From positions 356,691 through 420,690 of the forward strand of contig NZ_JADQTO010000005.1 of assembly GCF_015704865.1 (NCBI RefSeq): a stretch of DNA of 64,000 bases, given 5' to 3'. Origin of the DNA: Actinoplanes aureus (GTDB taxonomy: Bacteria; Actinomycetota; Actinomycetes; Mycobacteriales; Micromonosporaceae). The notes under the pieces were generated by a model. It was not told where the DNA came from, did no database searches, and worked only from the letters and a program-made list of their open reading frames with translations. The position numbers were made by a program, and so were the translations under genes. Below, one piece after another: positions 8,952 to 17,686 of the stretch (positions are counted from its first letter, which is position 1; every line of letters begins with the position of its first letter).

Positions 8952-9860
8952 TCAGCTCGCCAGGGCATCCACCAGCCGGCGCGCGGAGCCGGCCAGATTC
9001 CACCGCTCGGCGAGCGCCAGCAGCGCGTCACCGTCGTGCGGCGCCTTCGGCAGCGCCGCCTCGAAGGCGGGCAGCGGCACATCCAGTGCCACCTTGCAGA
9101 CCGGCAGGGCCTTGGCGAGGTACTCCCGGGCGGCATCGAGTTTGATCCGCACGCCCGGAGCGAACCCGGCGCCCGGATCGTCGAGAGCCGCCAGGATCTG
9201 CTCCACCCCGCCGTAGCGCTCGATGAGGCGGGCCGCGGTCTTCTCCCCGACGCCGGGCACCCCGGGCAACCCGTCGCTCGGGTCGCCGCGCATCGCCGCG
9301 AAGTCCGCGTACCAGCGGGCCGGCACCCCGTATTTCGCCTGGACCAGGGCCTCGTCGGCGTCGTCCAGCTTGGCCACCCCGCGGCCGCAGTAGAGCAGCC
9401 GGGTGCCGCGGGCGTCGTCGACGAGCTGGAACAGGTCGCGGTCGCCGGAGACCACCTCGACCGGGGCGGGCTGGGTCGCGGCGAGCGTGCCGAGCACGTC
9501 GTCGGCCTCGTAGCCGTCCACCCCGAACGCCGGGATGCCGATCGCGGCCAGCACCTCCAGCAGGATCGGAACCTGTCGCTCCAGCGAGGCCGGCACCTCC
9601 TCGACGTCGCCGTGTGCCACGCGATGCTTCTTGTACGACGGGACGAGCTTCACCCGCCACGCCGGTCGCCAGCTCGCGTCCAGCGCGCAGACCACGCGGT
9701 CGGGCTGCCGGGTGCGGATCAGCTGGGCGAGCATGTCCATGAAGCCGCGGATCGCGTTGACCGGCTCACCGGCCGGGGTCTGTGCGGCCTTCTCCGGGAT
9801 GCCGTGGAACGCACGGAAATACAGGCTCGGGGCGTCGACGGCCAGCAGTGGTCGGTTCAC
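8952..9860 (-). CDS. Stand-alone 5'-3' exonuclease (PolA exonuclease-domain type)
   Basis: The 302-residue protein equals the N-terminal nuclease domain of DNA polymerase I without the polymerase. Metal-binding acidic motifs are visible as YEADDVLG and SGDRDLFQL, followed by a helix-3-turn-helix DNA-binding segment GVPGVGEKTAA. It likely removes RNA primers or flaps, backing up PolA. The GTG start at 9860 gives the conserved opening VNRPLLAVDAPSLYFRAFHG. Actinomycetes often carry such a free-standing copy as well as polA. It overlaps nothing and lies just upstream of the GGDEF-EAL gene on the same strand. Confidence 0.92.
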   Translation of the reverse strand: MNRPLLAVDAPSLYFRAFHGIPEKAAQTPAGEPVNAIRGFMDMLAQLIRTRQPDRVVCALDASWRPAWRVKLVPSYKKHRVAHGDVEEVPASLERQVPILLEVLAAIGIPAFGVDGYEADDVLGTLAATQPAPVEVVSGDRDLFQLVDDARGTRLLYCGRGVAKLDDADEALVQAKYGVPARWYADFAAMRGDPSDGLPGVPGVGEKTAARLIERYGGVEQILAALDDPGAGFAPGVRIKLDAAREYLAKALPVCKVALDVPLPAFEAALPKAPHDGDALLALAERWNLAGSARRLVDALAS

Positions 9861-9882
9861 GGCACCACCCTAGTGGCGCTGC

Positions 9883-10914
9883 TCAGGAATCGCGCCGACC
9901 GCCTCCGATGCCGAGCAGGATCCCGCCCGCCGCGAGGAGCACGCTGCCCAGCTGCACCAGGTCCGAGGTGGTCAGCCGGCCCACCGAGTCGTTGGCGAAC
10001 GCGAGGCCGAGAATGAGCAGGCTCAGCAGGAAGAGCACCGCGGCCGCCCAGTCCAGCAGGGAGCGGCGATGCCGGTCCACGAACCGCAGCCATCGCCGCC
10101 CGTGCAAGACGATCCTGTTCCCGTTACCGGCCGGTGGTGCCTGCGTCGGTGTGTTCGTCATGACCTGCCTCCCCACCTCGGCGGATGCGCCGGACCGGGC
10201 GTCCGGCAGGTGGAACACGTCCTCGGCGATCCGGTACCAGCGGTCCGCGATGCCGGCGGTCTGAGTGATCTTGATGAGCGCGGTCACCGCGGCAGCTTCG
10301 TCGGTAGCGCGCGCTGGGCGCAGACCGAGCAACAGGGTCATCCGGTCGCGCGGCGGTGATGTGGTGCTCCGGGGGCGCGGCCCGTCGGCCAGCCGGAGCG
10401 CCACGTATTCGCTCAGCGCCTTGAAGGCCCGGTATCTGCGGTAGTCGAGGAGGCGCTGGTCCGGGTGCTGCGGCCGGTCCACGGAGGTCGGCTGTGCCTT
10501 CCAGCTCAGCTCCCGGCCGTCCCGCATCTCCTCGCGCAGCGACTGGGCTCCCTGCCGGAAGGAGGCGAGCAGCAGTTGGTCCCGCTCGCTCGTCGCGTAC
10601 TCCGCGGCGAGCTTGACTAGGATGGACTCGAATCCGCCCTCAGCGGCCTCGGCGTCGCGGAGCAGGGCCCACGCCTTGTCGTCGGTGACCGGGAAGGACC
10701 CGTCCGGCCGAGTGCCGCGGGCACGGACGTAGATGTTCCATGCCTTCCAGGTCGCGAAGAACTTCCCGTAGCAGTCGTAGAACGACCGGAGAGCGGCCAG
10801 ATCCGACTCGCGTTGCCGTTTCACCTCGTCCCAGCCGAAAGTGACCCGGCTCCCGATGAACCAGGCGAGGGCCGAGCCGGTGACGACGGAGACGACGGCG
10901 GCGAGAACGTTCAC
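9883..10914 (-). CDS. Hypothetical protein with N- and C-terminal membrane segments
   Basis: I do not recognise this 343-residue protein. A hydrophobic helix fills residues 3-21 or so, then comes a long soluble, charged region of about 230 residues with many Arg, Asp and Trp, and finally two membrane helices near the C-terminus, ending in a Gly-rich tail. GTG 10914 is preferred because GGGAG stands 5 bases before it; the frame is open 25 codons further upstream. An internal Met at the MTNTPTQ segment lies between the soluble part and the C-terminal helices, so two fused or overlapping units are possible. It lies upstream of the exonuclease and downstream of the ABC permease. Confidence 0.6.
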   Translation of the reverse strand: MNVLAAVVSVVTGSALAWFIGSRVTFGWDEVKRQRESDLAALRSFYDCYGKFFATWKAWNIYVRARGTRPDGSFPVTDDKAWALLRDAEAAEGGFESILVKLAAEYATSERDQLLLASFRQGAQSLREEMRDGRELSWKAQPTSVDRPQHPDQRLLDYRRYRAFKALSEYVALRLADGPRPRSTTSPPRDRMTLLLGLRPARATDEAAAVTALIKITQTAGIADRWYRIAEDVFHLPDARSGASAEVGRQVMTNTPTQAPPAGNGNRIVLHGRRWLRFVDRHRRSLLDWAAAVLFLLSLLILGLAFANDSVGRLTTSDLVQLGSVLLAAGGILLGIGGGRRDS

Positions 10915-10996
10915 GGTTGCTCCCGCCGCCCAGAATATTGACGATTGGCTGTCCGCCGTCCGCGGTGACGGAAGGCGGACAGCTCGCACCCGTGCC

Positions 10997-13315
10997 TCAC
11001 TCGTTGTGCAGGACCCGGGCGATGGTCAGGCGGGCCGCCCGCCGGGCCGGCAGCAGCGCACCAAGTACCGCGATCAATACGCCGCTGAACACCATCAAGG
11101 CGAGGGTCGCCGGGTCCCAGACCGCCAGCACGTAGTCCGGGAGACGGACCTTCGCGGAGTCCGCGGCGAGCGGCACGACCCATCCGTGCGCGGCCATCCC
11201 GATCGGCACCCCGATCAGCCCGCCGGCCACGCCGAGCGCCGCCATCGACGTCACCGTCATGGTCACCACCTGGCGCGGGGTCATCCCGATCGATTTGAGC
11301 ATGCCCAGGTCACGCCGCCGGTCCTGGATGTTGAGGGCGACCGTGTTGAGCACCCCGAGCGCCGCCACCGTGGCCAGCAGCAGGGCCAGCACGGTGGAGA
11401 AGGAGGTCACCACCACGGCGAACTCGTTGTTGCCGTTGTTGGCCCAGGCGAACAGCCCGGGGTCGGCGGCCTGCACCGCGGCGGCGTACGCCTCGGCGTC
11501 GGTGCCGTCGGTGACCTGCACCTGGTAGAAGAAGTCCCCCGGCCGGGCGTCGGCGAACTCGCGCCAGTGGGCGAACAGGCCTTCCGGGCCGGGGAAGCCG
11601 CGAACCGTCTCGCCGACCACGGTGTACGTGCTGCGTACCCCGTCGATCTCGGCGGTGAGCCGGTCACCGATCGCCAGGTTGCGTTCGTTGAGCAGCTGGC
11701 TCGGCGCGACCACCTCGTCCGCGGCGGCCATCCAGCGGCCCTCCAGCAGCTGAGCCCGGTACCCCATCTCGGCGACCTCGCCGCGGGCGAAGTTGAACAG
11801 GATCGGCTCGCTGTCGCCGAGCACGGTCACCTGCCGCCCGACGGCCACCGCGACCCGTTCGACGCCGGCGATGCCGCGCAGTATCCGCTCGACCTCGGCG
11901 TCCGATCGGGTGCTCGCCTGCTGGCCACCGGGCCGGGGATTGGCCCGCACCCCGATGTCGCCGCCGGACTGGGCACCGACCTCGGCGACCCGGATGATCG
12001 AGTCGGAGAGGCCGGTCGCGAAGGTCACCGTGACCACCCCGAGCAGCAGGGAGGCCATGGTGAGGGCGGTGCGGCCGGGACGGGCGAACGGTAGGCCCAG
12101 CCCGAGGCTGACGGCGCGCGGGAGGCGCGTACCGCTCAGTTTGCGCTGCACTCGCAGCCCGCGGCCGCGCCGCGGCGCGCTGCCCGCGCTGATCGCCTCG
12201 GCGGCGGAGAGCCGGCCGGCACGCCGGGCGGGAAGCAGCGCGGCCAGGAAGACCAGTCCCGGTACGCCCAGCAGCGACACGACCCAGACCCAGAGGCGGG
12301 CGCTGGTGTCCTGCCCGAAGCCGAGTCCCGCGAACGTGTCGGACAGCATCGGCCGCGCCGCGATCGCGCCGAGCACCGTTCCGGGCACCGCGCCCACCAC
12401 GGCCGGTACCGACACCATGGTCAGGTAGACGGCGACCACCTGCCGCGGCGTGAAGCCGAGCGACTTGAGCACGCCGATGTGCCGGAACCCGGAGATCACC
12501 GCGCCACTCACCACGTTGGCGACGATGATCACCGCGACCAGCAGGCCGAGCACCCCGAAGGTGGCGAGGAACGGCAGATAGGTACCGGGCTGCGCGGCCG
12601 CCTGCTCCTTGAGCACCAGGTACGGCTGGGCCGCGAGCAGCGCGCCGCCGGGGAGCCCCGTGGTCACCCCGGCGAGGCGCTGATCGACGGCGGAACGGCT
12701 CGACACGTCGCCGTCGAAGCGGTACAGCATCTGCGTACCGGTCGGGTTCAGCGCGGCGACCTGCTCCGGCGTCACCCAGGCGTCGGCCGACCCGCTCATG
12801 CTGAACGCCCACCCGACGACGGTGAACGTCTTCCCGTCCGCAGTCACGGTTTTCTGCGCGTCGAGCATGTCGAGCGCCCACCCGTCGAACTGCGGCGTCT
12901 CGTCCAGCACGATCTCGCCCGGCGCGGACGGCCACCGCCCCCGCCAGAGATCGATCTGGTCGACGGCCCCACCCGGGTCGGCCCGGCCGACCACGGTGAG
13001 CGGCCCGTCGACGCCCGGCGCCGGGCTGTCGTCCGGCTCCAGCACCACCTGGCCGAACGGCCCGTTCGCCGCCTCCACGCCGGTGCGGGCCGCGGCGAGC
13101 TGGGCGCCGGTCACCTTCGCCGGGTCGTAGGCGGCCACCGCGTGGGCGCCCTTCTGTTCCGCGAAGGCCCGGTCGAACGGCGCCGACGCGGCGTCCAGCA
13201 GGACCAGCGACACCGTCACCGTGGCGGTGCACATCAGCACTACCAGGAAGATCACGAACGTCTGCAGCTTGCGGCGCCGCACCGCGGCCCGGGCGGTTCT
13301 CCAGACGGCGTTCAT
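10997..13315 (-). CDS. FtsX-type ABC transporter permease
   Basis: This 771-residue permease has the MacB/FtsX layout duplicated: an N-terminal helix, a large extracellular domain, a block of three helices, then a second helix, second extracellular domain and a last block of three helices. Each block contains the family phrase GFTPRQVVAV or GMTPRQVVTM. ATG 13315 overlaps the stop of the ATPase gene as ATGA, so the two are translationally coupled. Together they should export or extract a lipid, peptide or lipoprotein-type cargo rather than import one. The divergent sensor kinase/regulator pair suggests induction by a cell-envelope signal, as with many antimicrobial-peptide exporters; the cargo itself is unknown. 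Confidence 0.92.
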   Translation of the reverse strand: MNAVWRTARAAVRRRKLQTFVIFLVVLMCTATVTVSLVLLDAASAPFDRAFAEQKGAHAVAAYDPAKVTGAQLAAARTGVEAANGPFGQVVLEPDDSPAPGVDGPLTVVGRADPGGAVDQIDLWRGRWPSAPGEIVLDETPQFDGWALDMLDAQKTVTADGKTFTVVGWAFSMSGSADAWVTPEQVAALNPTGTQMLYRFDGDVSSRSAVDQRLAGVTTGLPGGALLAAQPYLVLKEQAAAQPGTYLPFLATFGVLGLLVAVIIVANVVSGAVISGFRHIGVLKSLGFTPRQVVAVYLTMVSVPAVVGAVPGTVLGAIAARPMLSDTFAGLGFGQDTSARLWVWVVSLLGVPGLVFLAALLPARRAGRLSAAEAISAGSAPRRGRGLRVQRKLSGTRLPRAVSLGLGLPFARPGRTALTMASLLLGVVTVTFATGLSDSIIRVAEVGAQSGGDIGVRANPRPGGQQASTRSDAEVERILRGIAGVERVAVAVGRQVTVLGDSEPILFNFARGEVAEMGYRAQLLEGRWMAAADEVVAPSQLLNERNLAIGDRLTAEIDGVRSTYTVVGETVRGFPGPEGLFAHWREFADARPGDFFYQVQVTDGTDAEAYAAAVQAADPGLFAWANNGNNEFAVVVTSFSTVLALLLATVAALGVLNTVALNIQDRRRDLGMLKSIGMTPRQVVTMTVTSMAALGVAGGLIGVPIGMAAHGWVVPLAADSAKVRLPDYVLAVWDPATLALMVFSGVLIAVLGALLPARRAARLTIARVLHNE

Positions 13316-14004
13316 ACCCGGTCCAGGGCGGACTCGCGGGCGACCTGGCCGTCGGCCAGCTCGATCAGCCGGCTCGCGCACCGGTGGGCGAGCCGCTCGT
13401 CGTGCGTGACGATCAGCAGCGTCTGCCCGATCTGGTTGAGGTCCAGCAGCAGGTCCATCACCTGTTCACCGGCCTTGCTGTCGAGCGCGCCGGTCGGCTC
13501 GTCGGCGAGCAGCAGCGCGGGCCGGTTCATCAGCGCCCGGGCCACCGCGACCCGCTGCCGCTCGCCACCGCTGAGCGCCGCCGGGTACACGTCCCGGCGG
13601 TCGGCGATGCCGAGCTCGTCGAGCAGTTCCATCGCGCGCTTGCGGGCCACCCCGGCCGACGTGCCGGTGAGCTGGGCGGCGAGCGCGACATTGTCCAGCG
13701 CCGGCAGGTCGTCGAGGAGGTTGAAGAACTGGAAGATCATGCCGAGGTGGTGGCGGCGGAACAGGGCGAGGCCCTTCTCGTTCATCGTGTCCAGCCGCTC
13801 GCCGTGCACCGTGACCTCTCCGGCGGTCGGCCGGTCCAGGCCGGCGATCATGTTGAGCAGCGTGGACTTGCCGCAGCCGGAAGGCCCCATCACGGCCACC
13901 GCCTCACCGGCGTGGATCTCCAGCGAGACGCCGTCCAGTGCCACCGTGTCCCCGTATTCCTTGCGGACGCCGTCCAGGCGTACCACTCGGCTGTCTGTCG
14001 TCAT
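13312..14004 (-). CDS. ABC transporter ATP-binding protein (LolD/MacB type)
   Basis: The 230-residue ATPase powers the FtsX-type permease encoded immediately after it. Walker A is GPSGCGKST, the signature is LSGGERQR, and Walker B with the catalytic Glu is LLLADEPTGALD, followed by the switch His in IVTHDERLA. Length and motifs match the LolD/MacB/BceA group of ATPases. The start ATG 14004 faces the histidine kinase gene across 139 bp, which should hold both promoters. I expect the response regulator encoded at 14962 to bind there, though no clear operator is evident. Confidence 0.95.
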   Translation of the reverse strand: MTTDSRVVRLDGVRKEYGDTVALDGVSLEIHAGEAVAVMGPSGCGKSTLLNMIAGLDRPTAGEVTVHGERLDTMNEKGLALFRRHHLGMIFQFFNLLDDLPALDNVALAAQLTGTSAGVARKRAMELLDELGIADRRDVYPAALSGGERQRVAVARALMNRPALLLADEPTGALDSKAGEQVMDLLLDLNQIGQTLLIVTHDERLAHRCASRLIELADGQVARESALDRV

Positions 14005-14143
14005 GGGAAGGACGCTACGGAGGGCGTACCCCGTCGGTCATCCACCGGCGGATGCAACCCGCCGCCGCTCTCATCCCGGAGATGTATGGCCCTCGGCGCC
14101 CGGGATGATGTGCCCGGCGCGCGCTTCTGACAGGGTGTCCGTC

Positions 14144-14965
14144 GTGGGGACGGTGTTGCTCGGTATCGGTTTGGTGGCGGCGTCGCTCGCCGCCGCCGGG
14201 TTCGGCGTGGCCCTGCTGCGCGTCCGGCGCCGGCACGAGCGGTCCATGGGGGAGCGCGGCTGGCTGCTGGAACGCGAGCGTCAGGTGGCCGCTCGGACCG
14301 CTGTGGACGAGGAGCGCGCCCGGATCGCCCGCGAGCTGCACGACATCGTCAGCCACAACGTCAGCGTCATGATCGTGCAGGCGGGCGCGGCCCGCGAGGT
14401 CCTGACCACGATGCCGGACGAGGCGGTGGGCGCCCTGGAGGCGGTGGAGAAGGCCGGCCGGACCACCATGACCGAGCTGCGGCATCTGCTCGGCCTGCTG
14501 GCGCCGGCCGCCGACGGAGAAGAAGACCACGAGGGTACGGATCTCGCGCCCCAGCCGACGCTGAGCAGCCTGAGCCGGTTGATCGACCGGATCGCGTTCG
14601 CCGGCCTGCCGGTCGAGGTGCGCGTCTCCGGCGAACCGCGGCCGCTGCCGTCCGGGATCGACGTCACCGCGTACCGGATCGTGCAGGAGGCCCTGACCAA
14701 CGCGCTCAAGCACGGCGCCGGCGGCAAGGCCGAGGTCACCATCCGGTACGCCGACCACGCCCTGCGCGTGGAGGTGCTGACCACCGGCCCGAGCGTGCTC
14801 ACCGGCGGTGCGCCGTCGTCGGCCGGCCACGGTGACGGCGCCGGCCGCGGCCTGCTCGGGCTGCGGCAGCGGGTCGCCGTCTACGGCGGCGACCTGGACG
14901 CCCGCCGCCGGCTCGGCGGTGGCTACCGGGTCCGCGCCCGCATCCCCCTGGAGGCCTCGTCATGA
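14144..14965 (+). CDS. Sensor histidine kinase (NarL-partner, HisKA_3 type)
   Basis: A short kinase of about 273 residues. One hydrophobic helix covers residues 2-24, followed by an Arg-rich region, the phosphorylated His in ELHDIVSHNVSVMI (His 66), and a C-terminal ATPase domain with VQEALTNALKHG as N box and a glycine-rich GRGLLGLRQRV. There is little room for an extracellular sensor, so it probably senses membrane stress or the transporter itself. GTG 14144 is chosen since AGGG lies 8 bases upstream; GTG 14135 is less likely. The stop overlaps the start of the response regulator as ATGA. Confidence 0.92.
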   Translation: MGTVLLGIGLVAASLAAAGFGVALLRVRRRHERSMGERGWLLERERQVAARTAVDEERARIARELHDIVSHNVSVMIVQAGAAREVLTTMPDEAVGALEAVEKAGRTTMTELRHLLGLLAPAADGEEDHEGTDLAPQPTLSSLSRLIDRIAFAGLPVEVRVSGEPRPLPSGIDVTAYRIVQEALTNALKHGAGGKAEVTIRYADHALRVEVLTTGPSVLTGGAPSSAGHGDGAGRGLLGLRQRVAVYGGDLDARRRLGGGYRVRARIPLEASS

Positions 14966-15630
14966 CCTCTACGAGGGGGCCGCGAGTGCTCATCGTCGAC
15001 GACCAGGAGCTGATCCGGGCCGGATTCCGCCTGATCCTCACCGCGCGCGGCATCGAGGTCGCCGGGGAGGCCGCCGACGGCGCCGCAGCCGTCGCCGCCG
15101 AACGCCGCCTGCGTCCCGACGTGGTGCTGATGGACATCCGGATGCCCGGCATGGACGGCCTGGAGGCCACCCGGCGCATCCTGGCCCAGAACTCCGCCTG
15201 CCGGGTGCTGATGCTGACCACCTTCGACCTGGACCGGTACGTCTACGCGGCCCTCGCCATCGGCGCCAGCGGCTTCCTGCTCAAGGACGTGACCGCCGAC
15301 CATCTGGCCAACGCGGTACGCCTGGTCGGCACCGGCGACGCCCTGCTCGCGCCGTCGATCACCCGCCGCCTGGTGCAGCGCTTCGCCTCGGCCGGCGACG
15401 GTCCGCCCGCCGTGCACCGCGACCTGGCCGCGCTCACCCCGCGCGAGCTGGAGGTGCTCACCCTGCTCGGACGCGGTCTGTCGAACACCGAACTGGCCGA
15501 CACGCTGACACTGAGCGAGGCCACGGTGAAGACTCATGTGGCACGCATCTTCGCCAAGCTGGACCTGCGCGACCGTGCCCAGGCGGTGGTCCTCGCCTAC
15601 GAGACCGGGCTGGTCACGCCGTCGGGTTAA
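14962..15630 (+). CDS. NarL/LuxR-family response regulator
   Basis: The 222-residue regulator pairs with the kinase encoded just upstream, to which it is translationally coupled. The receiver domain has the acidic pair in IVDDQELIRAG, the phosphorylated Asp 58 in VVLMDIRMPG, and a conserved Lys in FLLKDVTAD. The C-terminal LuxR-type helix-turn-helix starts at LTPRELEVLTLLGRG and includes SEATVKTHVARI. By position its most likely target is the divergent ABC transporter promoter between 14005 and 14143. That link is inferred from gene order only. Confidence 0.94.
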   Translation: MTSTRGPRVLIVDDQELIRAGFRLILTARGIEVAGEAADGAAAVAAERRLRPDVVLMDIRMPGMDGLEATRRILAQNSACRVLMLTTFDLDRYVYAALAIGASGFLLKDVTADHLANAVRLVGTGDALLAPSITRRLVQRFASAGDGPPAVHRDLAALTPRELEVLTLLGRGLSNTELADTLTLSEATVKTHVARIFAKLDLRDRAQAVVLAYETGLVTPSG

Positions 15631-15646
15631 CGAGCGTTAAGCTCGT
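15630..15646. promoter_or_regulatory. Perfect 17-bp dyad, candidate operator before the acyl-CoA dehydrogenase gene
   Basis: ACGAGC-GTTAA-GCTCGT is a perfect inverted repeat with a 5-base centre. It begins at the last base of the regulator stop codon and ends 3 bases before the ATG of the acyl-CoA dehydrogenase gene. Dyads like this are typical TetR-family operators at fatty-acid genes, but no TetR gene is adjacent, so the role is a guess. Confidence 0.4.
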
Positions 15647-15649
15647 CAC

Positions 15650-16789
15650 ATGACCGTGGACCGACTGCTTCCCACCCCTGAAGCACACGACCTCCTCGAC
15701 CTCACCCGCGAGCTCATCACCCGCGAGCTCGCCGGGAAGGCCGACGACTTCGAGGCGCGCGGCGAGTTCCCGCGCGAGATCCTGCGCACCCTGGGACACT
15801 CCGGGCTGCTCGGGCTGCCGTACCCGGAGGCCGACGGCGGCGCGGCCCAGCCGTACGAGGTCTATCTCCAGGTCCTGGAACTGCTGGCCGGCAGCTGGCT
15901 GTCGATCGCCGAAGCGGTCAGCGTGCATACGCTGTCCTGCTTTCCGGTGGCCGCCTTCGGCACCGAGCGGCAGCGCAAGATGCTGCCGGACATGCTCGGC
16001 GGGGATCTGCTCGGCGCCTACTGCCTGTCCGAGCCGCAGGGCGGTTCGGACGCCGCGAGCCTCGCCACCCGGGCGGTCGCCGACGGCGACGAGTGGGTGG
16101 TCAACGGGACCAAGGCGTGGATCACGCACGGCGGCACGGCCGACTTCTACAACCTGTTCTGCCGCACCGGCGGGCCCGGCGCCCGCGGCATCTCCTGCCT
16201 GCTGGCCGACGCCGCCACGCCCGGGCTGCTGCCGCAGCCGCGGGAACGCCTGATGGGTCTGCGTGCCGCGGCGCCGGCGCAGATCGTCCTGGAGAACGCC
16301 CGGGTGCCGCGCGACCGGCTGGTCGGTGCGGAGGGCGAAGGCTTCGCCATCGCCATGCAGGCCCTCGACGCGGGGCGTCTCGGCATCGCAGCCTGCGCGG
16401 TCGGCCTGGCACAGGCCGCGATCGACTACGCGACGGGGTACGCGAAAGAGCGTGACCAGTTCGGCCGGCCGATCGGGCGGTTCCAGGGCGTCGGTTTCAT
16501 GCTCGCCGACATGGCCACCCAGGTGTCGGCGGCCCGCGCGCTGCTGCTCGCGGCGGCCCGGCTCAAGGACGCAGGCCGGCCGTTCTCCATCGAGGCGGCG
16601 AAGGCGAAACTGTTCGCCACCGACGCGGCGATGCGGGTCACCACCGACGCGGTCCAGGTCCTCGGTGGGTACGGCTACGTCGCCGACCACCCGGTGGAGC
16701 GCTGGTTCCGGGAGGCGAAGCTGCTGCAGATCGTCGAGGGCACCAACCAGATCCAGCGGTTGGTGATCGCCCGCTCGATGACCGGCTGA
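15650..16789 (+). CDS. Acyl-CoA dehydrogenase
   Basis: The 379-residue FAD enzyme should introduce the alpha-beta double bond into an acyl-CoA in beta-oxidation or branched amino acid breakdown. FAD/substrate signatures are YCLSEPQGGSDAAS near residues 124-137 and the C-terminal QVLGGYGYVADHP. The catalytic base, Glu 363, lies in IVEGTNQIQR, the short/medium-chain type arrangement. The length is standard. It lies downstream of the response regulator with a 19-base gap that contains a perfect dyad, so it probably has separate control. The exact acyl substrate cannot be told from sequence. Confidence 0.93.
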   Translation: MTVDRLLPTPEAHDLLDLTRELITRELAGKADDFEARGEFPREILRTLGHSGLLGLPYPEADGGAAQPYEVYLQVLELLAGSWLSIAEAVSVHTLSCFPVAAFGTERQRKMLPDMLGGDLLGAYCLSEPQGGSDAASLATRAVADGDEWVVNGTKAWITHGGTADFYNLFCRTGGPGARGISCLLADAATPGLLPQPRERLMGLRAAAPAQIVLENARVPRDRLVGAEGEGFAIAMQALDAGRLGIAACAVGLAQAAIDYATGYAKERDQFGRPIGRFQGVGFMLADMATQVSAARALLLAAARLKDAGRPFSIEAAKAKLFATDAAMRVTTDAVQVLGGYGYVADHPVERWFREAKLLQIVEGTNQIQRLVIARSMTG

Positions 16790-16846
16790 TCCGCCGCCTT
16801 CCTGCCGGGCCGGTCGCCGACCGGTCCGGCCCTACGGGCAAGTAGT

Positions 16847-17302
16847 GTGACGGCCGTGGAAGAGATCGACCGGGCGATCGTGTCGGCCCTCACCGCGGAC
16901 GGCCGGTTGTCCTACACCGACCTGGCCGAGCGGGTGGGGCTGAGTGTCTCCGCCGTGCACCAGCGGGTCCGCCGCCTCGAACAGCGCGGTGTGATCGCCG
17001 GCTACGCCGCCCGGGTGTCCTACGAGGCGCTCGATCTGCCGCTGACGGCGTTCGTGGCGATCCGCCCGTTCGACCCGTCGCAGCCGGACGACGCTCCCGA
17101 CCGGCTCGCTCACCTCACTGAGATCGACTCGTGCTACTCGGTCGCCGGTGAGGACTTCTACATGCTGCTGGTCCGGGTGAAGAGCCCCGCCGACCTGGAA
17201 CGGCTGCTCCAGGAGATCCGTACCGGGGCGAACGTCACCACGCGGACGACGGTGGTGCTCTCCACGCCGTACGAGAACCGCCCACCCCGCATCGCCGACT
17301 GA
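16847..17302 (+). CDS. Lrp/AsnC-family transcriptional regulator
   Basis: A compact 151-residue regulator. The N-terminal helix-turn-helix is recognisable from IDRAIVSALTADGRLSYTDL through VSAVHQRVRRLEQRGVI, and the C-terminal half is a RAM/AsnC ligand-binding domain with the usual DSCYSVAGEDFYMLLVRV strand. Such proteins bind amino acids and often act locally. GTG 16847 gives VTAVEEIDRAI; GTG 16856 is an alternative. Its neighbours are an acyl-CoA dehydrogenase upstream and, convergently and directly abutting, an F420-type small oxidoreductase. Amino-acid breakdown is a plausible theme but unproven. Confidence 0.9.
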   Translation: MTAVEEIDRAIVSALTADGRLSYTDLAERVGLSVSAVHQRVRRLEQRGVIAGYAARVSYEALDLPLTAFVAIRPFDPSQPDDAPDRLAHLTEIDSCYSVAGEDFYMLLVRVKSPADLERLLQEIRTGANVTTRTTVVLSTPYENRPPRIAD

Positions 17303-17686
17303 TCAGGACGCCGACCAGGCGGTCCACTTCTCCACATGGATACGCAGGAACGGGCCGGGCGGTGGCACCTCGGCGTACTGCGGGTAGCGGCCCAGCAGCG
17401 CCGGCTCCGGCTCCTCCTCGATGGTGGCGAGGCCGTCCGCCCGAACCCACCAGAGCATCGACCAGTCCTCGTCGTAGTGATCGGCCAGCACACTGACCCG
17501 CGGCTCGTGCGCGATGTTGGCCAGCCGCCGCAGCCGCCGGTGCCGCTTCGGCTTCCCGTCGACCGCCGTACTGATCACATCCCCGACCAGGGCGAACACG
17601 ATCGGTACGAGATGCGGGGCGCCCTCCGGGGTGACCGTCGCCAGACGCGCCACCCGGGCCGTGGCGAACCGCTCGGCCGGAGTCAT
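17303..17686 (-). CDS. PPOX-class F420-dependent oxidoreductase (split-barrel)
   Basis: The 127-residue protein has the flavin-reductase-like split barrel of the pyridoxamine-phosphate-oxidase superfamily. It matches the actinobacterial PPOX-class group (opening MTPAERFATARVARLATVTPEG, then VFALVGDVISTAVDGKPK, and the WWVRADG strand), usually linked to coenzyme F420. The ATG overlaps the stop of the LLM-family gene as ATGA, so the two are coupled. The stop TGA is immediately adjacent, tail to tail, to the AsnC gene stop (TGATCA). Substrate unknown. Confidence 0.85.
   Translation of the reverse strand: MTPAERFATARVARLATVTPEGAPHLVPIVFALVGDVISTAVDGKPKRHRRLRRLANIAHEPRVSVLADHYDEDWSMLWWVRADGLATIEEEPEPALLGRYPQYAEVPPPGPFLRIHVEKWTAWSAS

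Noticed and set aside
12479..14130. Long plus-strand open frame leading into the histidine kinase
   Set aside because: It is the antisense shadow of the ABC transporter genes; the kinase proper begins near 14144 with a ribosome site.
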